Source: G051132615 sp051132615 (GTDB lineage: Bacteria; Pseudomonadota; Gammaproteobacteria; Burkholderiales; Neisseriaceae). From it: a stretch of DNA of 64,000 nucleotides. The position numbers and the translations under genes were made by a program. The stretch lies in assembly GCF_051132615.1 (NCBI RefSeq), contig NZ_CP152375.1:1922001-1986000 (forward strand), written 5' to 3'. Position 1 is the first letter of the stretch; each line of letters begins with the position of its first letter. Below are positions 47,621 through 56,053 of this stretch, one piece after another. The notes under the pieces are model-generated. The model was not told where the DNA came from. It searched no databases and saw nothing but the letters and a program-made list of their open reading frames with translations.

Positions 47621-48091
47621 TTACGCGACACGGCTAATCGGTGCAGTCGATGCGGTTGTTTGTTTTAAAAGCATTTGTACTCGTTCTGAATCTTTATTGC
47701 TGTCTAATTCAAATGTATCAAATCCACACTGCATTAGCAAAAATATCTGTTCTTCAGAGTAGTTTTTGCTGGCGCAAATGGGACCTTCGTAATTGTACCT
47801 TTTGCGCAACAAATTAGCCAGAGAAAATCCTTGTCCGCTTGTCATCGTATCAAACATAATTTTAATAGCAATAGGCATGTTTTGAAGTTGATGTTTAATT
47901 TCATACCAATTATCTTGAACGGAAAGAATCATACCTGTTTGTGATTTGTGTTCTGGCGAAAAGGCAATCCATTGTATAAAAGGATAAAAATCCCCTGCAA
48001 CAATGATGTGCTCTGTTGGTTCTGTGGTTTCTTCCAAATGGTCTATGCCAAATATAACTGGCTTATCATGTATATCAATGTAAGTTGGCAT
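47621..48091 (-). CDS. DUF934 family sulfite-reduction accessory protein
   Basis: The 156-residue protein matches the DUF934 family, found next to sulfite/nitrite reductase and cysH genes in betaproteobacteria. Recognisable parts are GDFYPFIQWIAFSP, FDTMTSGQGFSLANLLRKRY and ILLMQCGFDTFEL. It overlaps the cysI stop by 17 bp, so translation is coupled. Its function is unproven; involvement in assimilatory sulfite reduction is inferred from this constant neighbourhood. Confidence 0.85.
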   Translation of the reverse strand: MPTYIDIHDKPVIFGIDHLEETTEPTEHIIVAGDFYPFIQWIAFSPEHKSQTGMILSVQDNWYEIKHQLQNMPIAIKIMFDTMTSGQGFSLANLLRKRYNYEGPICASKNYSEEQIFLLMQCGFDTFELDSNKDSERVQMLLKQTTASTAPISRVA

Positions 48092-49736
48092 AAACTTGCT
48101 CCTTAAAGTAAGGAATACCTAATCTAGCAACGCTGTCGACAAATAGCTCTCCTTCTTCTCTTTGTGCCAGATAAATACCCAGAATTTTGTCAATGATATT
48201 GGGTACTTCATCTTGTGAAACACTGGGACCTATGACTTTTCCTATATTGGCATTAAAACCTTGTTTGCCTCCTAAAGTAATTTGGAAAAAATCTTGTCCG
48301 TTTTTGTCGACTCCTAAAATACCAATATGACCAATATGATGATGAGCACAAGCATTGATACAGCCAGAAATATTCAGTTCAATTGGACCTAAATCATATA
48401 AAAAGTCGATATGATCAAATTTTTCCATAATTGCTTGTGCCACTGGTAATGATTTGGCATTGGCCAAGGAACAAAAGTCGCCGCCAGGACAAGCAATAAT
48501 GTCGGTTAGAAATTTAATATTCGGTGTGGCTAATAGGGCTTTATTCAGTTCTACCCATAAAGTATATAAATCATTAATGGCGACGTTGGGTAGGACCAAG
48601 TTTTGTTCATGGGCAACACGAATTTCTCCAAAGCTAAAGGTATCAGCCAGTTTGGCTATTGCTCTCATTTCCTCGCCCGTTGCATCGCCTGGTGCTTTTC
48701 CCACTCTTTTTAGCGAAATCATGACTGCGCGATAGTTTGGATGTCTGTGTGCTTTGACATTGTGTTTGAGCCAACGAAGAAACTCTGGTTGATCTTTATG
48801 TTTATCTTTTAACTGTTCAATATCTTGTTGTGGTGTTGACTGTAATTCAGGGTAGGTAAATCGTCCTTTCATTGCTTCAATTTCTGTTTGAGTCAGTTTA
48901 AGGTGGCTGTCTTTAATCTCAAGCCATTCTTCTTCTACCAGTTTGGCAAAGCTTTGGGCTGTAAGTGCTTTAACCAGAATTTTTATTCGTGCTTTATATT
49001 TATTGTCGCGGCGGCCTAATAGGTTATATATCCTTAGAACAGCATCGATGTAACTGAGTAAATCTGCCTCTGCTAGATTGTGTCGTATTTTTTCACCCAG
49101 CATAGGGGTACGTCCAAGGCCACCACCTACATAGACATCAAATACAATTTGACCTTGTTCATCTTTTTTAATATGTAATCCAATATCATGTACCAAAATT
49201 GCGGCTCTATCTTCTTGACTTGCACAAACCGCAATTTTGAATTTTCTAGGTAGGTAAGCAAACTCAGGATGTGCACTACTGTATTGACGAATAATTTCAC
49301 AATAAGGGCTCGGATCCAGCACCTCGTCTGCGGCAACACCCGCTAAAGCATCTGTTGTGGTGTTTCTTACACAATTGCCTGAAGTTTGAATAGCATGCAT
49401 TTGTACTTTTGCTAACAATGCTAAAATTTCAGGTACTTTTTCTAGCTTGGGCCAGTTAAATTGAATGTTTTGTCGAGTAGTAAAATGCCCATAATTTTTA
49501 TCATAATGTTGAGCAATATCTGCTAATGTATATAATTGTGTTGATGATAAATGACCATAGGGAATGGCGACTCTTAACATAGGTGCATGGCGTTGAATAT
49601 ACAGTCCGTTCATTAAGCGTAATGGTCTGAACTCGTCTTCTGTCAACTTGCCTTCTAAATAACGTTGGGTTTGGATGCCAAACTCAGCAACTCTTTGATC
49701 AACATGTGTTTGGTCTGCTTCTGTATAACAGTACAT
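48075..49736 (-). CDS. cysI: Sulfite reductase hemoprotein (CysI-like nitrite/sulfite reductase)
   Basis: The 553-residue protein has two ferredoxin-like half domains and two siroheme/4Fe-4S halves. YGHFTTRQNIQFNW is the N-terminal sulfite/nitrite reductase motif, TSGNCVRNTTTDALAG follows, and the cluster ligands are in ACPGGDFC (Cys-x5-Cys) and SGCINACAHHHIGHIG (Cys-x3-Cys). It reduces sulfite to sulfide for cysteine synthesis; the electron donor is not encoded here. A CysB-like regulator is divergent and DUF934 lies downstream, both supporting an assimilatory role. Confidence 0.92.
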   Translation of the reverse strand: MYCYTEADQTHVDQRVAEFGIQTQRYLEGKLTEDEFRPLRLMNGLYIQRHAPMLRVAIPYGHLSSTQLYTLADIAQHYDKNYGHFTTRQNIQFNWPKLEKVPEILALLAKVQMHAIQTSGNCVRNTTTDALAGVAADEVLDPSPYCEIIRQYSSAHPEFAYLPRKFKIAVCASQEDRAAILVHDIGLHIKKDEQGQIVFDVYVGGGLGRTPMLGEKIRHNLAEADLLSYIDAVLRIYNLLGRRDNKYKARIKILVKALTAQSFAKLVEEEWLEIKDSHLKLTQTEIEAMKGRFTYPELQSTPQQDIEQLKDKHKDQPEFLRWLKHNVKAHRHPNYRAVMISLKRVGKAPGDATGEEMRAIAKLADTFSFGEIRVAHEQNLVLPNVAINDLYTLWVELNKALLATPNIKFLTDIIACPGGDFCSLANAKSLPVAQAIMEKFDHIDFLYDLGPIELNISGCINACAHHHIGHIGILGVDKNGQDFFQITLGGKQGFNANIGKVIGPSVSQDEVPNIIDKILGIYLAQREEGELFVDSVARLGIPYFKEQVYANLH

Positions 49737-49840
49737 GATTCTTCCTTAGTTTTTGTGTATGCTCTTTTTTTAATTAAATTTTTATTGTTATGATTTTAAA
49801 AGTTTTTACTTGATTATCAACAAAATTTTTATTTTGATGC

Positions 49841-49882
49841 AGAATAACTATACTCTTTTTTTATAAAATCAAATAGAATAAC
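49841..49882. promoter_or_regulatory. Candidate CysB-type binding repeats
   Basis: AGAATAAC occurs at 49841-49848 and again at 49875-49882 between the divergent cysI and cysB-like genes, and ATAAC/GTTAT half-sites lie nearby. CysB sites are degenerate, so this is tentative. Confidence 0.3.
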
Positions 49883-49934
49883 ATGTTCATAAGTAATTAT
49901 TTTTTGTTATAAGTTGAATAAGGTCTTGCTTATC

Positions 49935-50870
49935 ATGAAGCTTCAGCAATTGCGTTATATATTAGAGGTAGCCAAACATAATTTAAATATTTCAGAGGCA
50001 GCCGAAACATTATTTACTTCTCAACCTGGGATTTCAAAGCAAATTCGCCTTTTAGAAGAAGAGCTTGGTGTGTTGATTTTTATTCGTAATGGTAAACGGA
50101 TTGTTTCTATTTCGGAACCAGGTAAAGCAGTATTGCGTATTGCTGGTGAGATGATGAGGAACGCACAAAATATTAAGAAAATTGGCGATAATTTTGCCAA
50201 TACAGACAGTGGTTCTTTAAGCATTGCAACTACTCATACGCAGGCTCGTTATGTGTTGCCAAAAGTTGTGTCAGAGTTTTTAAAGGCATATCCCAAAGTG
50301 CATTTAACGATCAAGCAAGGTTCTCCTGCTGAAGCCTGTGAAATGGCTATGGCTGGAGAGGTTGATTTTGCTATAGCAACTGAAGATTTAAATGAATATA
50401 AAGAATTAGCGATGTTGCCTTGTTATGACTGGAACCGAAGCGTTATTGTGCCAGATGGCCATCCACTATTGTTAAAAAAAGATTTATTGACGTTAAAAGA
50501 CATTGCTTCTTACCCACTCATTACATATGAATTCGCTTTTTTGCCCAGTTCAACTATTTATCAGGCTTTTCAACAAGAAGGGCTGACCCCCAGTGTAGCG
50601 TTGTCCGCAGTGGATACCGATGTGATTAAAACTTATGTCCGTCTGGGTTTGGGGGTTGGGTTGTTGGCAACAATGGCTTATGAACCAGATCGAGATGATG
50701 GGATTAAGTTGATTAATACAGAGCATTTGTTCCATCCTTCTACAACAAAAGTAGCATTACGTTATGATTGTTATTTAAGAGGGTATGCATATCATTTTAT
50801 ACAATTATTTGCGCCTACTCTAACGCGAGAAAAGGTTGAGTCTGTACTTTATGCTCCTTCAGATGAATGA
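49935..50870 (+). CDS. cysB: CysB-like LysR regulator
   Basis: The 311-residue LysR protein starts MKLQQLRYILEVAKHNLNIS, the CysB/Cbl signature, with HTH QPGISKQIRLLEEELG and the ligand-domain THTQARYVLP and KQGSPAEACEMAMAGEVDFAIATE, which contact sulfate or O-acetylserine-type effectors in CysB. The ATG at 49935 is chosen over the upstream TTG because it gives the family N-terminus. Divergence from cysI across about 200 bp supports control of sulfur assimilation. Confidence 0.92.
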   Translation: MKLQQLRYILEVAKHNLNISEAAETLFTSQPGISKQIRLLEEELGVLIFIRNGKRIVSISEPGKAVLRIAGEMMRNAQNIKKIGDNFANTDSGSLSIATTHTQARYVLPKVVSEFLKAYPKVHLTIKQGSPAEACEMAMAGEVDFAIATEDLNEYKELAMLPCYDWNRSVIVPDGHPLLLKKDLLTLKDIASYPLITYEFAFLPSSTIYQAFQQEGLTPSVALSAVDTDVIKTYVRLGLGVGLLATMAYEPDRDDGIKLINTEHLFHPSTTKVALRYDCYLRGYAYHFIQLFAPTLTREKVESVLYAPSDE

Positions 50871-50938
50871 AAAAATTTGTATGATTATTTGGCACAAAGC
50901 ATAAAAGTATATAGAGAGCTATAGATAGAAGGTGTTAA

Positions 50939-51139
50939 ATGTATATTGTTATAATTGCATACTTGTATGTGGCGATGATGATTTGTCTTGTTCAGGATTC
51001 TTTAGCTAGAGGGCTGATTTATTTTGTATGCTTAGTGTGTGTGCCTTTGACAATCACAATATGGATTCTGGGTAAAAAAAGACGCAATAGAATAAATAAA
51101 CGTCTACAGAAGGATCAAAGCTTAAATGATATTGAATAA
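50939..51139 (+). CDS. Small two-helix membrane protein of unknown function
   Basis: The 66-residue protein has two hydrophobic helices (MYIVIIAYLYVAMMICLV and LIYFVCLVCVPLTITIWIL) and a basic, polar tail (GKKRRNRINKRLQKDQ), predicting both ends on the cytoplasmic side. AAGGTG lies 5 bases before the ATG. It sits between cysB and the rpsB promoter, which begins at its last codons. No family is recognised. The hydrophobic layout and ribosome binding site favour a real gene. Confidence 0.6.
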   Translation: MYIVIIAYLYVAMMICLVQDSLARGLIYFVCLVCVPLTITIWILGKKRRNRINKRLQKDQSLNDIE

Positions 51140-51160
51140 ATAAGTATTTTGCTTTATAAT
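51132..51160 (+). promoter_or_regulatory. Predicted rpsB-tsf promoter
   Basis: TTGAAT (51132-51137) and a perfect TATAAT (51155-51160) are separated by 17 bp. Transcription from about 51167 gives a leader of about 110 bases before rpsB. Confidence 0.65.
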
Positions 51161-51213
51161 CCAAAAGTTTCTCAGACGAGGAATATTTTTTAATAACGCT
51201 CACGCCGCTGCCA

Positions 51214-51263
51214 AAAGGGTGCCTAAAAAGGTTCTATGCAGTGCGCGCTAGGCTTAACCCTTT
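51214..51263 (+). promoter_or_regulatory. Candidate S2 autoregulatory leader structure of rpsB
   Basis: AAAGGGT-GCCTA (51214-51225) pairs with TAGGC...ACCCTTT (51249-51253, 51257-51263) to form a stem with a 3-base bulge. It ends where the AAGGA ribosome binding site begins. S2 is known to repress its own rpsB-tsf operon in proteobacteria through structured leaders; that this one does so is inferred. Confidence 0.5.
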
Positions 51264-51276
51264 AAGGATTTTGTTT

Positions 51277-52017
51277 ATGTCAACACAAGTTACTATGCGT
51301 CAAATGTTGGAAGCAGGTGTGCATTTTGGTCACCAAACACGTTTTTGGAGTCCAAAAATGGCTCAATATATCTTTGGTGCGCGCAATAAAATTCATATCA
51401 TTAACTTAGAAAAAACCCTACCCATGTTCTTGGAAGCTCAAGAAGTGGTGCGTCGCTTAGCTGCAAATAAAGGTACCGTTTTATTCGTTGGTACCAAACG
51501 TCAAGCACGTGACATCATTAAAGAAGAAGCAGCCCGTGCGGGTATGCCTTATGTAGACCATCGTTGGTTAGGTGGTATGTTGACTAACTATAAAACAGTG
51601 AAACAGTCAATTAAACGTCTAGAAGAAAAAGAAGCTGCATTAGCAAATGCAACTGAAGGTGGTTACAGCAAAAAAGAAGTTTTGGATATGGAACGTGAAG
51701 TGGCTCGTTTAGAGCGTTCATTGGGTGGTATCCGTAATATGAAGGGTATCCCTGACGCTATTTTTGTTATTGATACAGGTTACCAAAAAGGCACGATTGT
51801 TGAAGCAAATAAATTAGGTATTCCTGTTATTGCTGTTGTCGATACAAACAATGCACCTGATGGTGTGAAATATGTGATTCCAGGTAATGATGATTCAGCT
51901 AAGGCTATTCGTTTGTATGCTCGTGGTATTGCTGATGCCGTTTTAGAAGGTAAAGCACAATCATTGCAAGAGTTGGCTAAGGCAGTGGGTACTGAAGAAA
52001 CCACAGCAGCAGAGTAA
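51277..52017 (+). CDS. rpsB: 30S ribosomal protein S2
   Basis: The protein begins MSTQVTMRQMLEAGVHFGHQ and contains RNKIHIINLEKTLPMF, FVGTKRQARDII and RWLGGMLTNYKTVKQSI, all typical of S2. The ATG at 51277 gives 246 residues, the usual length; the GTG at 51241 lies inside the leader hairpin and is rejected. S2 joins late in 30S assembly. It heads rpsB-tsf, separated from tsf by a hairpin that can act as an attenuator. Confidence 0.97.
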   Translation: MSTQVTMRQMLEAGVHFGHQTRFWSPKMAQYIFGARNKIHIINLEKTLPMFLEAQEVVRRLAANKGTVLFVGTKRQARDIIKEEAARAGMPYVDHRWLGGMLTNYKTVKQSIKRLEEKEAALANATEGGYSKKEVLDMEREVARLERSLGGIRNMKGIPDAIFVIDTGYQKGTIVEANKLGIPVIAVVDTNNAPDGVKYVIPGNDDSAKAIRLYARGIADAVLEGKAQSLQELAKAVGTEETTAAE

Positions 52018-52030
52018 ATTTAAGTCTAAT

Positions 52031-52055
52031 AAAAAGGGGCTTAAGCCCCTTTTTT
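52031..52055 (+). terminator. Terminator or attenuator between rpsB and tsf
   Basis: AAAAAGGGGC and GCCCCTTTTT pair around TTAA, followed by T. It lies between two co-regulated genes, so partial read-through is likely. Confidence 0.85.
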
Positions 52056-52098
52056 ATAACACGAATACCATTAATATAGAATTTTAGGAGTTCATTTC

Positions 52099-52968
52099 AT
52101 GGCAGAAATTACAGCAAAAATGGTTGCACAGTTACGTGCAGCAACAGGTTTAGGTATGATGGAGTGCAAAAAAGCCTTGGTTGAAGCAGAAGGCAATATG
52201 GAAAAAGCAGAAGAGCTTTTACGTATTAAGTCTGGTGCAAAAGCAGGTAAGTTAGCTGGCCGTACTGCTGCAGAAGGCGTCATTGCACACTTAGTTGAAG
52301 GTAATGTTGCTGTATTGGTTGAAGTAAACTGTGAAACAGACTTTGTGGCAAAAGATGAAAGCTTCTTGGCTTTTGCTAATGCAGCTGCTCAAGCAGTGGC
52401 CAGTGCTAATCCAGACAGTATTGAAGCTTTGGGTGACGTAAAAGTAGGTGACCAGACTGTAGAAGAGATGCGCAAAGCCGTGATTGCAAAATTAGGCGAA
52501 AATATTTCTGTACGTCGCTTTGATCGTGTTCAAACAGACCAAAATATCGCCGCTTATATGCATGGTGCGAAAATTGGTGTGTTGGTTGACTATGTTGGCG
52601 GTGACGAGCAATTGGGTCGTGATATTGCTATGCATATTGCAGCAGTTCGTCCAACTTGCGTATCAAAAGATCAGGTTGATGCCGAAACAATTGAAAAAGA
52701 GCGTCGTATTTATACTGAGCAAGCTTCTCAATCAGGTAAACCTGCAGATATTATTGCTAAAATGGTAGAAGGACGTGTGAATAAGTTCTTGGCGGAAGTC
52801 ACATTATTAGGTCAAGCGTTTGTTAAAAATCCCGATGTAACCATTGAGCAATTATTAAAAGAAAAAGGCGCAACTGTTCGTGCTTTCTCAGTATTCCAAG
52901 TTGGCGAAGGTATTGAGAAGAAAGTGGTTGATTATGCCGCTGAAGTAGCTGCTGCTGCGAAAGTTTAA
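52099..52968 (+). CDS. tsf: Elongation factor Ts
   Basis: EF-Ts recycles EF-Tu by nucleotide exchange. The 289-residue protein has the TS-N domain (KMVAQLRAATGLGMMECKKAL), the TDFV motif in NCETDFVAKDE that contacts EF-Tu, and the dimerisation domain. TTTAGGAG precedes the ATG. It follows rpsB in the standard order and has its own terminator. Confidence 0.97.
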   Translation: MAEITAKMVAQLRAATGLGMMECKKALVEAEGNMEKAEELLRIKSGAKAGKLAGRTAAEGVIAHLVEGNVAVLVEVNCETDFVAKDESFLAFANAAAQAVASANPDSIEALGDVKVGDQTVEEMRKAVIAKLGENISVRRFDRVQTDQNIAAYMHGAKIGVLVDYVGGDEQLGRDIAMHIAAVRPTCVSKDQVDAETIEKERRIYTEQASQSGKPADIIAKMVEGRVNKFLAEVTLLGQAFVKNPDVTIEQLLKEKGATVRAFSVFQVGEGIEKKVVDYAAEVAAAAKV

Positions 52969-52981
52969 TTGAAGTAATCAT

Positions 52982-53015
52982 AAAAATGGCACTCTATATA
53001 TAGAGTGCCATTTTT
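52982..53015 (+). terminator. Intrinsic terminator after tsf
   Basis: AAAAATGGCACTCTAT (52982-52997) and ATAGAGTGCCATTTTT (53000-53015) form a perfect hairpin 13 bp past the tsf stop. Confidence 0.9.
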
Positions 53016-53086
53016 ACAAGTGCTCTTACCTAAAAGGGTGTCAGTGCTAAAGTTTGGTTTAGGTTCAACATAAAAAGGAAAGCAAG

Positions 53087-53809
53087 ATGACTTACGCTGG
53101 AGCGAAATACTCAAGAGTGTTATTAAAATTATCAGGTGAAGCACTGATGGGTGATGACCCATTTGGGATTAATCGGCACACCATTATGCAAATTGTTGGA
53201 CAAATAAAAAATGTTGTTGATTTAGGTGTTGAGGTTGCCATTGTTGTTGGTGGTGGGAATATTTTTCGCGGTGTCGCGCCTGCTGCACAAGGAATGGATC
53301 GGGCAACTGCCGACTATATGGGGATGTTGGCCACGGTGATGAATGCATTGGCTTTAAAAGATGCGTTAGAAAGTGTTCATGTGACCACCCGTGTGCAATC
53401 GGCATTGAGTATGCAGCAAGTAACAGAAACCTATACCCGTGGTAAAGCGATTCAGTATTTAGAAGAAAAAAAAGTGGTTATTTTTGCAGCAGGAACAGGT
53501 AACCCATTTTTTACGACTGATACAGCCGCTGCTCTGCGTGGTGCAGAAATGAATTGTGATATTATGTTAAAGGCAACTAAGGTAGATGGTGTCTATACGG
53601 ATGATCCAGAAAAAAATCCTAATGCCACTCGTTATCAAACATTGACCTTTGATGAGGCCATTAATAAAAATTTAAAAGTAATGGACACAACAGCATTTGC
53701 TTTATGCCGAGAGCAAAATTTAAATATTAAAGTGTTCAGTATTTTTAAAGAAGCCGCGTTAACACGAGTAGTGCTTGGCGAAGATGAGGGTACGCTGGTA
53801 CACTGTTAA
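53087..53809 (+). CDS. pyrH: UMP kinase
   Basis: PyrH phosphorylates UMP to UDP. The 240-residue amino-acid-kinase-family protein has RVLLKLSGEALMG (phosphate loop), VVGGGNIFRGV, DYMGMLATVMNALAL and FAAGTGNPFFTTDTAAALRG. A strong AAAAGGAAAG precedes the ATG. It is hexameric, regulated by GTP and UTP in other bacteria, and lies in the conserved tsf-pyrH-frr order. Confidence 0.97.
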   Translation: MTYAGAKYSRVLLKLSGEALMGDDPFGINRHTIMQIVGQIKNVVDLGVEVAIVVGGGNIFRGVAPAAQGMDRATADYMGMLATVMNALALKDALESVHVTTRVQSALSMQQVTETYTRGKAIQYLEEKKVVIFAAGTGNPFFTTDTAAALRGAEMNCDIMLKATKVDGVYTDDPEKNPNATRYQTLTFDEAINKNLKVMDTTAFALCREQNLNIKVFSIFKEAALTRVVLGEDEGTLVHC

Positions 53810-53872
53810 GTTTTATAGTTAATAAAAGAGGATATATCCATATATAATAGGGTATAAAAAGGAAGAATCGAT

Positions 53873-54430
53873 ATGATAAGTGAAATCAAAAAAAATGCTG
53901 AGCATAAAATGCAAAAATCATTGGAAGCATTGAAAACAGATTTGGCAAAAGTGCGTACAGGGCGTGCTCATTCTGGCTTATTGGATCATATTCAAGTTGA
54001 GTATTATGGCTCGATGGTGCCTGTTAATCAAGTCGCTAATGTGAGTTTGTTAGATGCACGTACCATTAGTGTACAGCCATTTGAAAAAACAATGGTTGCC
54101 AAAATTGAAAAAGCCATTCGTGATTCAGATTTGGGATTAAACCCAGCTTCAGTAGGGGAGTTGATTCGTGTCCCTATGCCGATGTTGACAGAGGAGCGTC
54201 GTAAAGATTTAATTAAAATTGTACGCGCAGAAGCTGAAAATGGTCGGGTTGCCATTCGTAATATACGACGTGATGCCAACAATGAGTTTAAAAATTTACT
54301 CAAAGATAAGGAAGTTTCAGAAGACGATGCACGAAAAGGTGAAGAAGATGTGCAAAAGCTAACTGATAAATATATTGCAGAAGCCGATAAGATGTTGGCT
54401 AATAAAGAACAGGATTTAATGGCTATTTAA
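53873..54430 (+). CDS. frr: Ribosome recycling factor
   Basis: The 185-residue protein has the length and motifs of RRF: ALKTDLAKVRTGRAHSGLLDHI, VEYYGSMVPVNQVANV, RVPMPMLTEERRKDLIKI and the C-terminal KYIAEADKMLANKEQDLM helix. It splits post-termination ribosomes with EF-G. It follows pyrH by 63 bp. Confidence 0.97.
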   Translation: MISEIKKNAEHKMQKSLEALKTDLAKVRTGRAHSGLLDHIQVEYYGSMVPVNQVANVSLLDARTISVQPFEKTMVAKIEKAIRDSDLGLNPASVGELIRVPMPMLTEERRKDLIKIVRAEAENGRVAIRNIRRDANNEFKNLLKDKEVSEDDARKGEEDVQKLTDKYIAEADKMLANKEQDLMAI

Positions 54431-54445
54431 GCCTAGGGGAAAACA

Positions 54446-55195
54446 TTGTTTGTCAGTACAACTCAAACGGTATTAGAGGCTCGTGATATTCCTCGTCATA
54501 TCGCTATTATTATGGATGGTAATGGACGTTGGGCAAAAAAACGGTTTTTGCCCAGAGTGGTTGGTCATAAAAAAGGGTTTGATGTTGTTAAAGATACCGT
54601 TAAAAGGTGTTCCGATTTAGGGGTTGAATACTTAACTTTATTTGCCTTTTCAACGGAAAACTGGCGCAGGCCTCAAGAGGAGGTCAGCTTCTTAATGAGT
54701 ATGTTTTTACAAGCATTGCAAAAAGAAGTTTCCCGATTACACGAAAATAATTTACGTTTAAAGGTCATTGGTGCTAGAGAACGATTTTCTTCAGAAATAG
54801 TAGATTGTATAGAGCAAGCTGAGGCACTAACTGCACAAAATACGGGTTTAACCTTAACGATTGCCGCTGATTATGGTGGTCGTTTTGATATTTTACAGGC
54901 AGTTAACCAACTTATTGCTCAAGGTGTGCAAGAAGTGACGGAAGAAAGCTTAAGTTCGGCACTTTATGCGCATTATGCACCAGAGCCAGATTTATTTATT
55001 CGTACCGGTGGTGAAATACGAATCAGCAATTTTTTATTATGGCAGTTGGCTTATTCTGAATTATATTTCACCGATTTATTGTGGCCTGACTTTGAAGAAG
55101 AAGCGTTACATGATGCTATTCGTTCTTATAAACGTCGAGAAAGACGTTTTGGCCGTACCTCCGAACAACTACCAACAGAAAAGCAGCGATCTTAA
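54446..55195 (+). CDS. uppS: Undecaprenyl diphosphate synthase
   Basis: UppS makes the C55 carrier lipid for peptidoglycan and LPS. The 249-residue cis-prenyltransferase has IAIIMDGNGRWAKK with catalytic Asp24, TLFAFSTENWRRP and RTGGEIRISNFLLWQLAYSE. The start is TTG with AGGGGA 5 bases upstream; no better start exists before the MDGNGRW motif. It is three bases before cdsA and begins a tightly packed envelope operon. Confidence 0.95.
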   Translation: MFVSTTQTVLEARDIPRHIAIIMDGNGRWAKKRFLPRVVGHKKGFDVVKDTVKRCSDLGVEYLTLFAFSTENWRRPQEEVSFLMSMFLQALQKEVSRLHENNLRLKVIGARERFSSEIVDCIEQAEALTAQNTGLTLTIAADYGGRFDILQAVNQLIAQGVQEVTEESLSSALYAHYAPEPDLFIRTGGEIRISNFLLWQLAYSELYFTDLLWPDFEEEALHDAIRSYKRRERRFGRTSEQLPTEKQRS

Positions 55196-55198
55196 GTT

Positions 55199-56053
55199 AT
55201 GTTATTGCCTCGAATATTAACCGCATTGGTTTTACTTCCCTTAATGTTGGGCATGCTTTTTTTTGCTAATGCACCAGTTTGGGCTATTTTTGTAGGGTTA
55301 ATTGCCTTAATTGGTTTATGGGAATACAGTCGTTTAGTGGGGATGCCTAAGCCAATGTGGGTCACCTATATTGCGATGAGCGCTGCGGTGGGTTTCATTG
55401 TGTACCGTTATGGTGTTCGGTTTGGTGTGGTTGAGCAAATTGTTGTGGTGATTTTTTGGGGAGCTGTGGTTCCTTTATGGTTAAAATTCAAATGGCGTTT
55501 AAAACCAGGCTTTAGTGGTATTTTGGTTGGTTGGGTATTGTTTTTTCCTTTTTGGTTGGTTTTGGTGCAACAAAGAGCCGCTGTTGACTTTAGTCATGGT
55601 GAGCTTATTTTTACAGACAATACCAAATCGTTACTGGCTATGATGGTATTAGTATGGATTGCTGATATCGGTGCTTATGTTTTTGGACGTTTATTTGGTA
55701 AGCGCAAATTGGCCATTAATATCAGCCCAGGTAAAAGCTGGGAAGGTGCTATTGGTGGTTTTCTTTGTGTCTTAGCTTATGTTTATTTTATTCAATATAT
55801 AGGATGGTGGAGTTTCGTTATTCCTGTTATTCCTGAACCATTTTCGTGGGCTTTGTTTGCATTAGTGTTTACAGCAATCAGTGTAGAGGGCGATTTGTTT
55901 GAGAGTTGGTTAAAACGCTCTGCTGGGATTAAGGACAGTAGCCATTTGTTGCCAGGGCATGGTGGTGTCTTTGACCGGGTTGATGCAATGGTTTCTGTTC
56001 TAAGTGTTTACGCTGCAATGCTTGCTTTTTTAACCATGTGGACATTTTCATGA
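55199..56053 (+). CDS. cdsA: Phosphatidate cytidylyltransferase
   Basis: CdsA makes CDP-diacylglycerol from phosphatidate and CTP. The 284-residue membrane protein has about eight helices and the signature near its C-terminus: SAGIKDSSHLLPGHGGVFDR with the metal-binding aspartates; SPGKSWEGAIGG is also conserved. Its stop overlaps the dxr ATG (ATGA). Confidence 0.95.
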   Translation: MLLPRILTALVLLPLMLGMLFFANAPVWAIFVGLIALIGLWEYSRLVGMPKPMWVTYIAMSAAVGFIVYRYGVRFGVVEQIVVVIFWGAVVPLWLKFKWRLKPGFSGILVGWVLFFPFWLVLVQQRAAVDFSHGELIFTDNTKSLLAMMVLVWIADIGAYVFGRLFGKRKLAINISPGKSWEGAIGGFLCVLAYVYFIQYIGWWSFVIPVIPEPFSWALFALVFTAISVEGDLFESWLKRSAGIKDSSHLLPGHGGVFDRVDAMVSVLSVYAAMLAFLTMWTFS

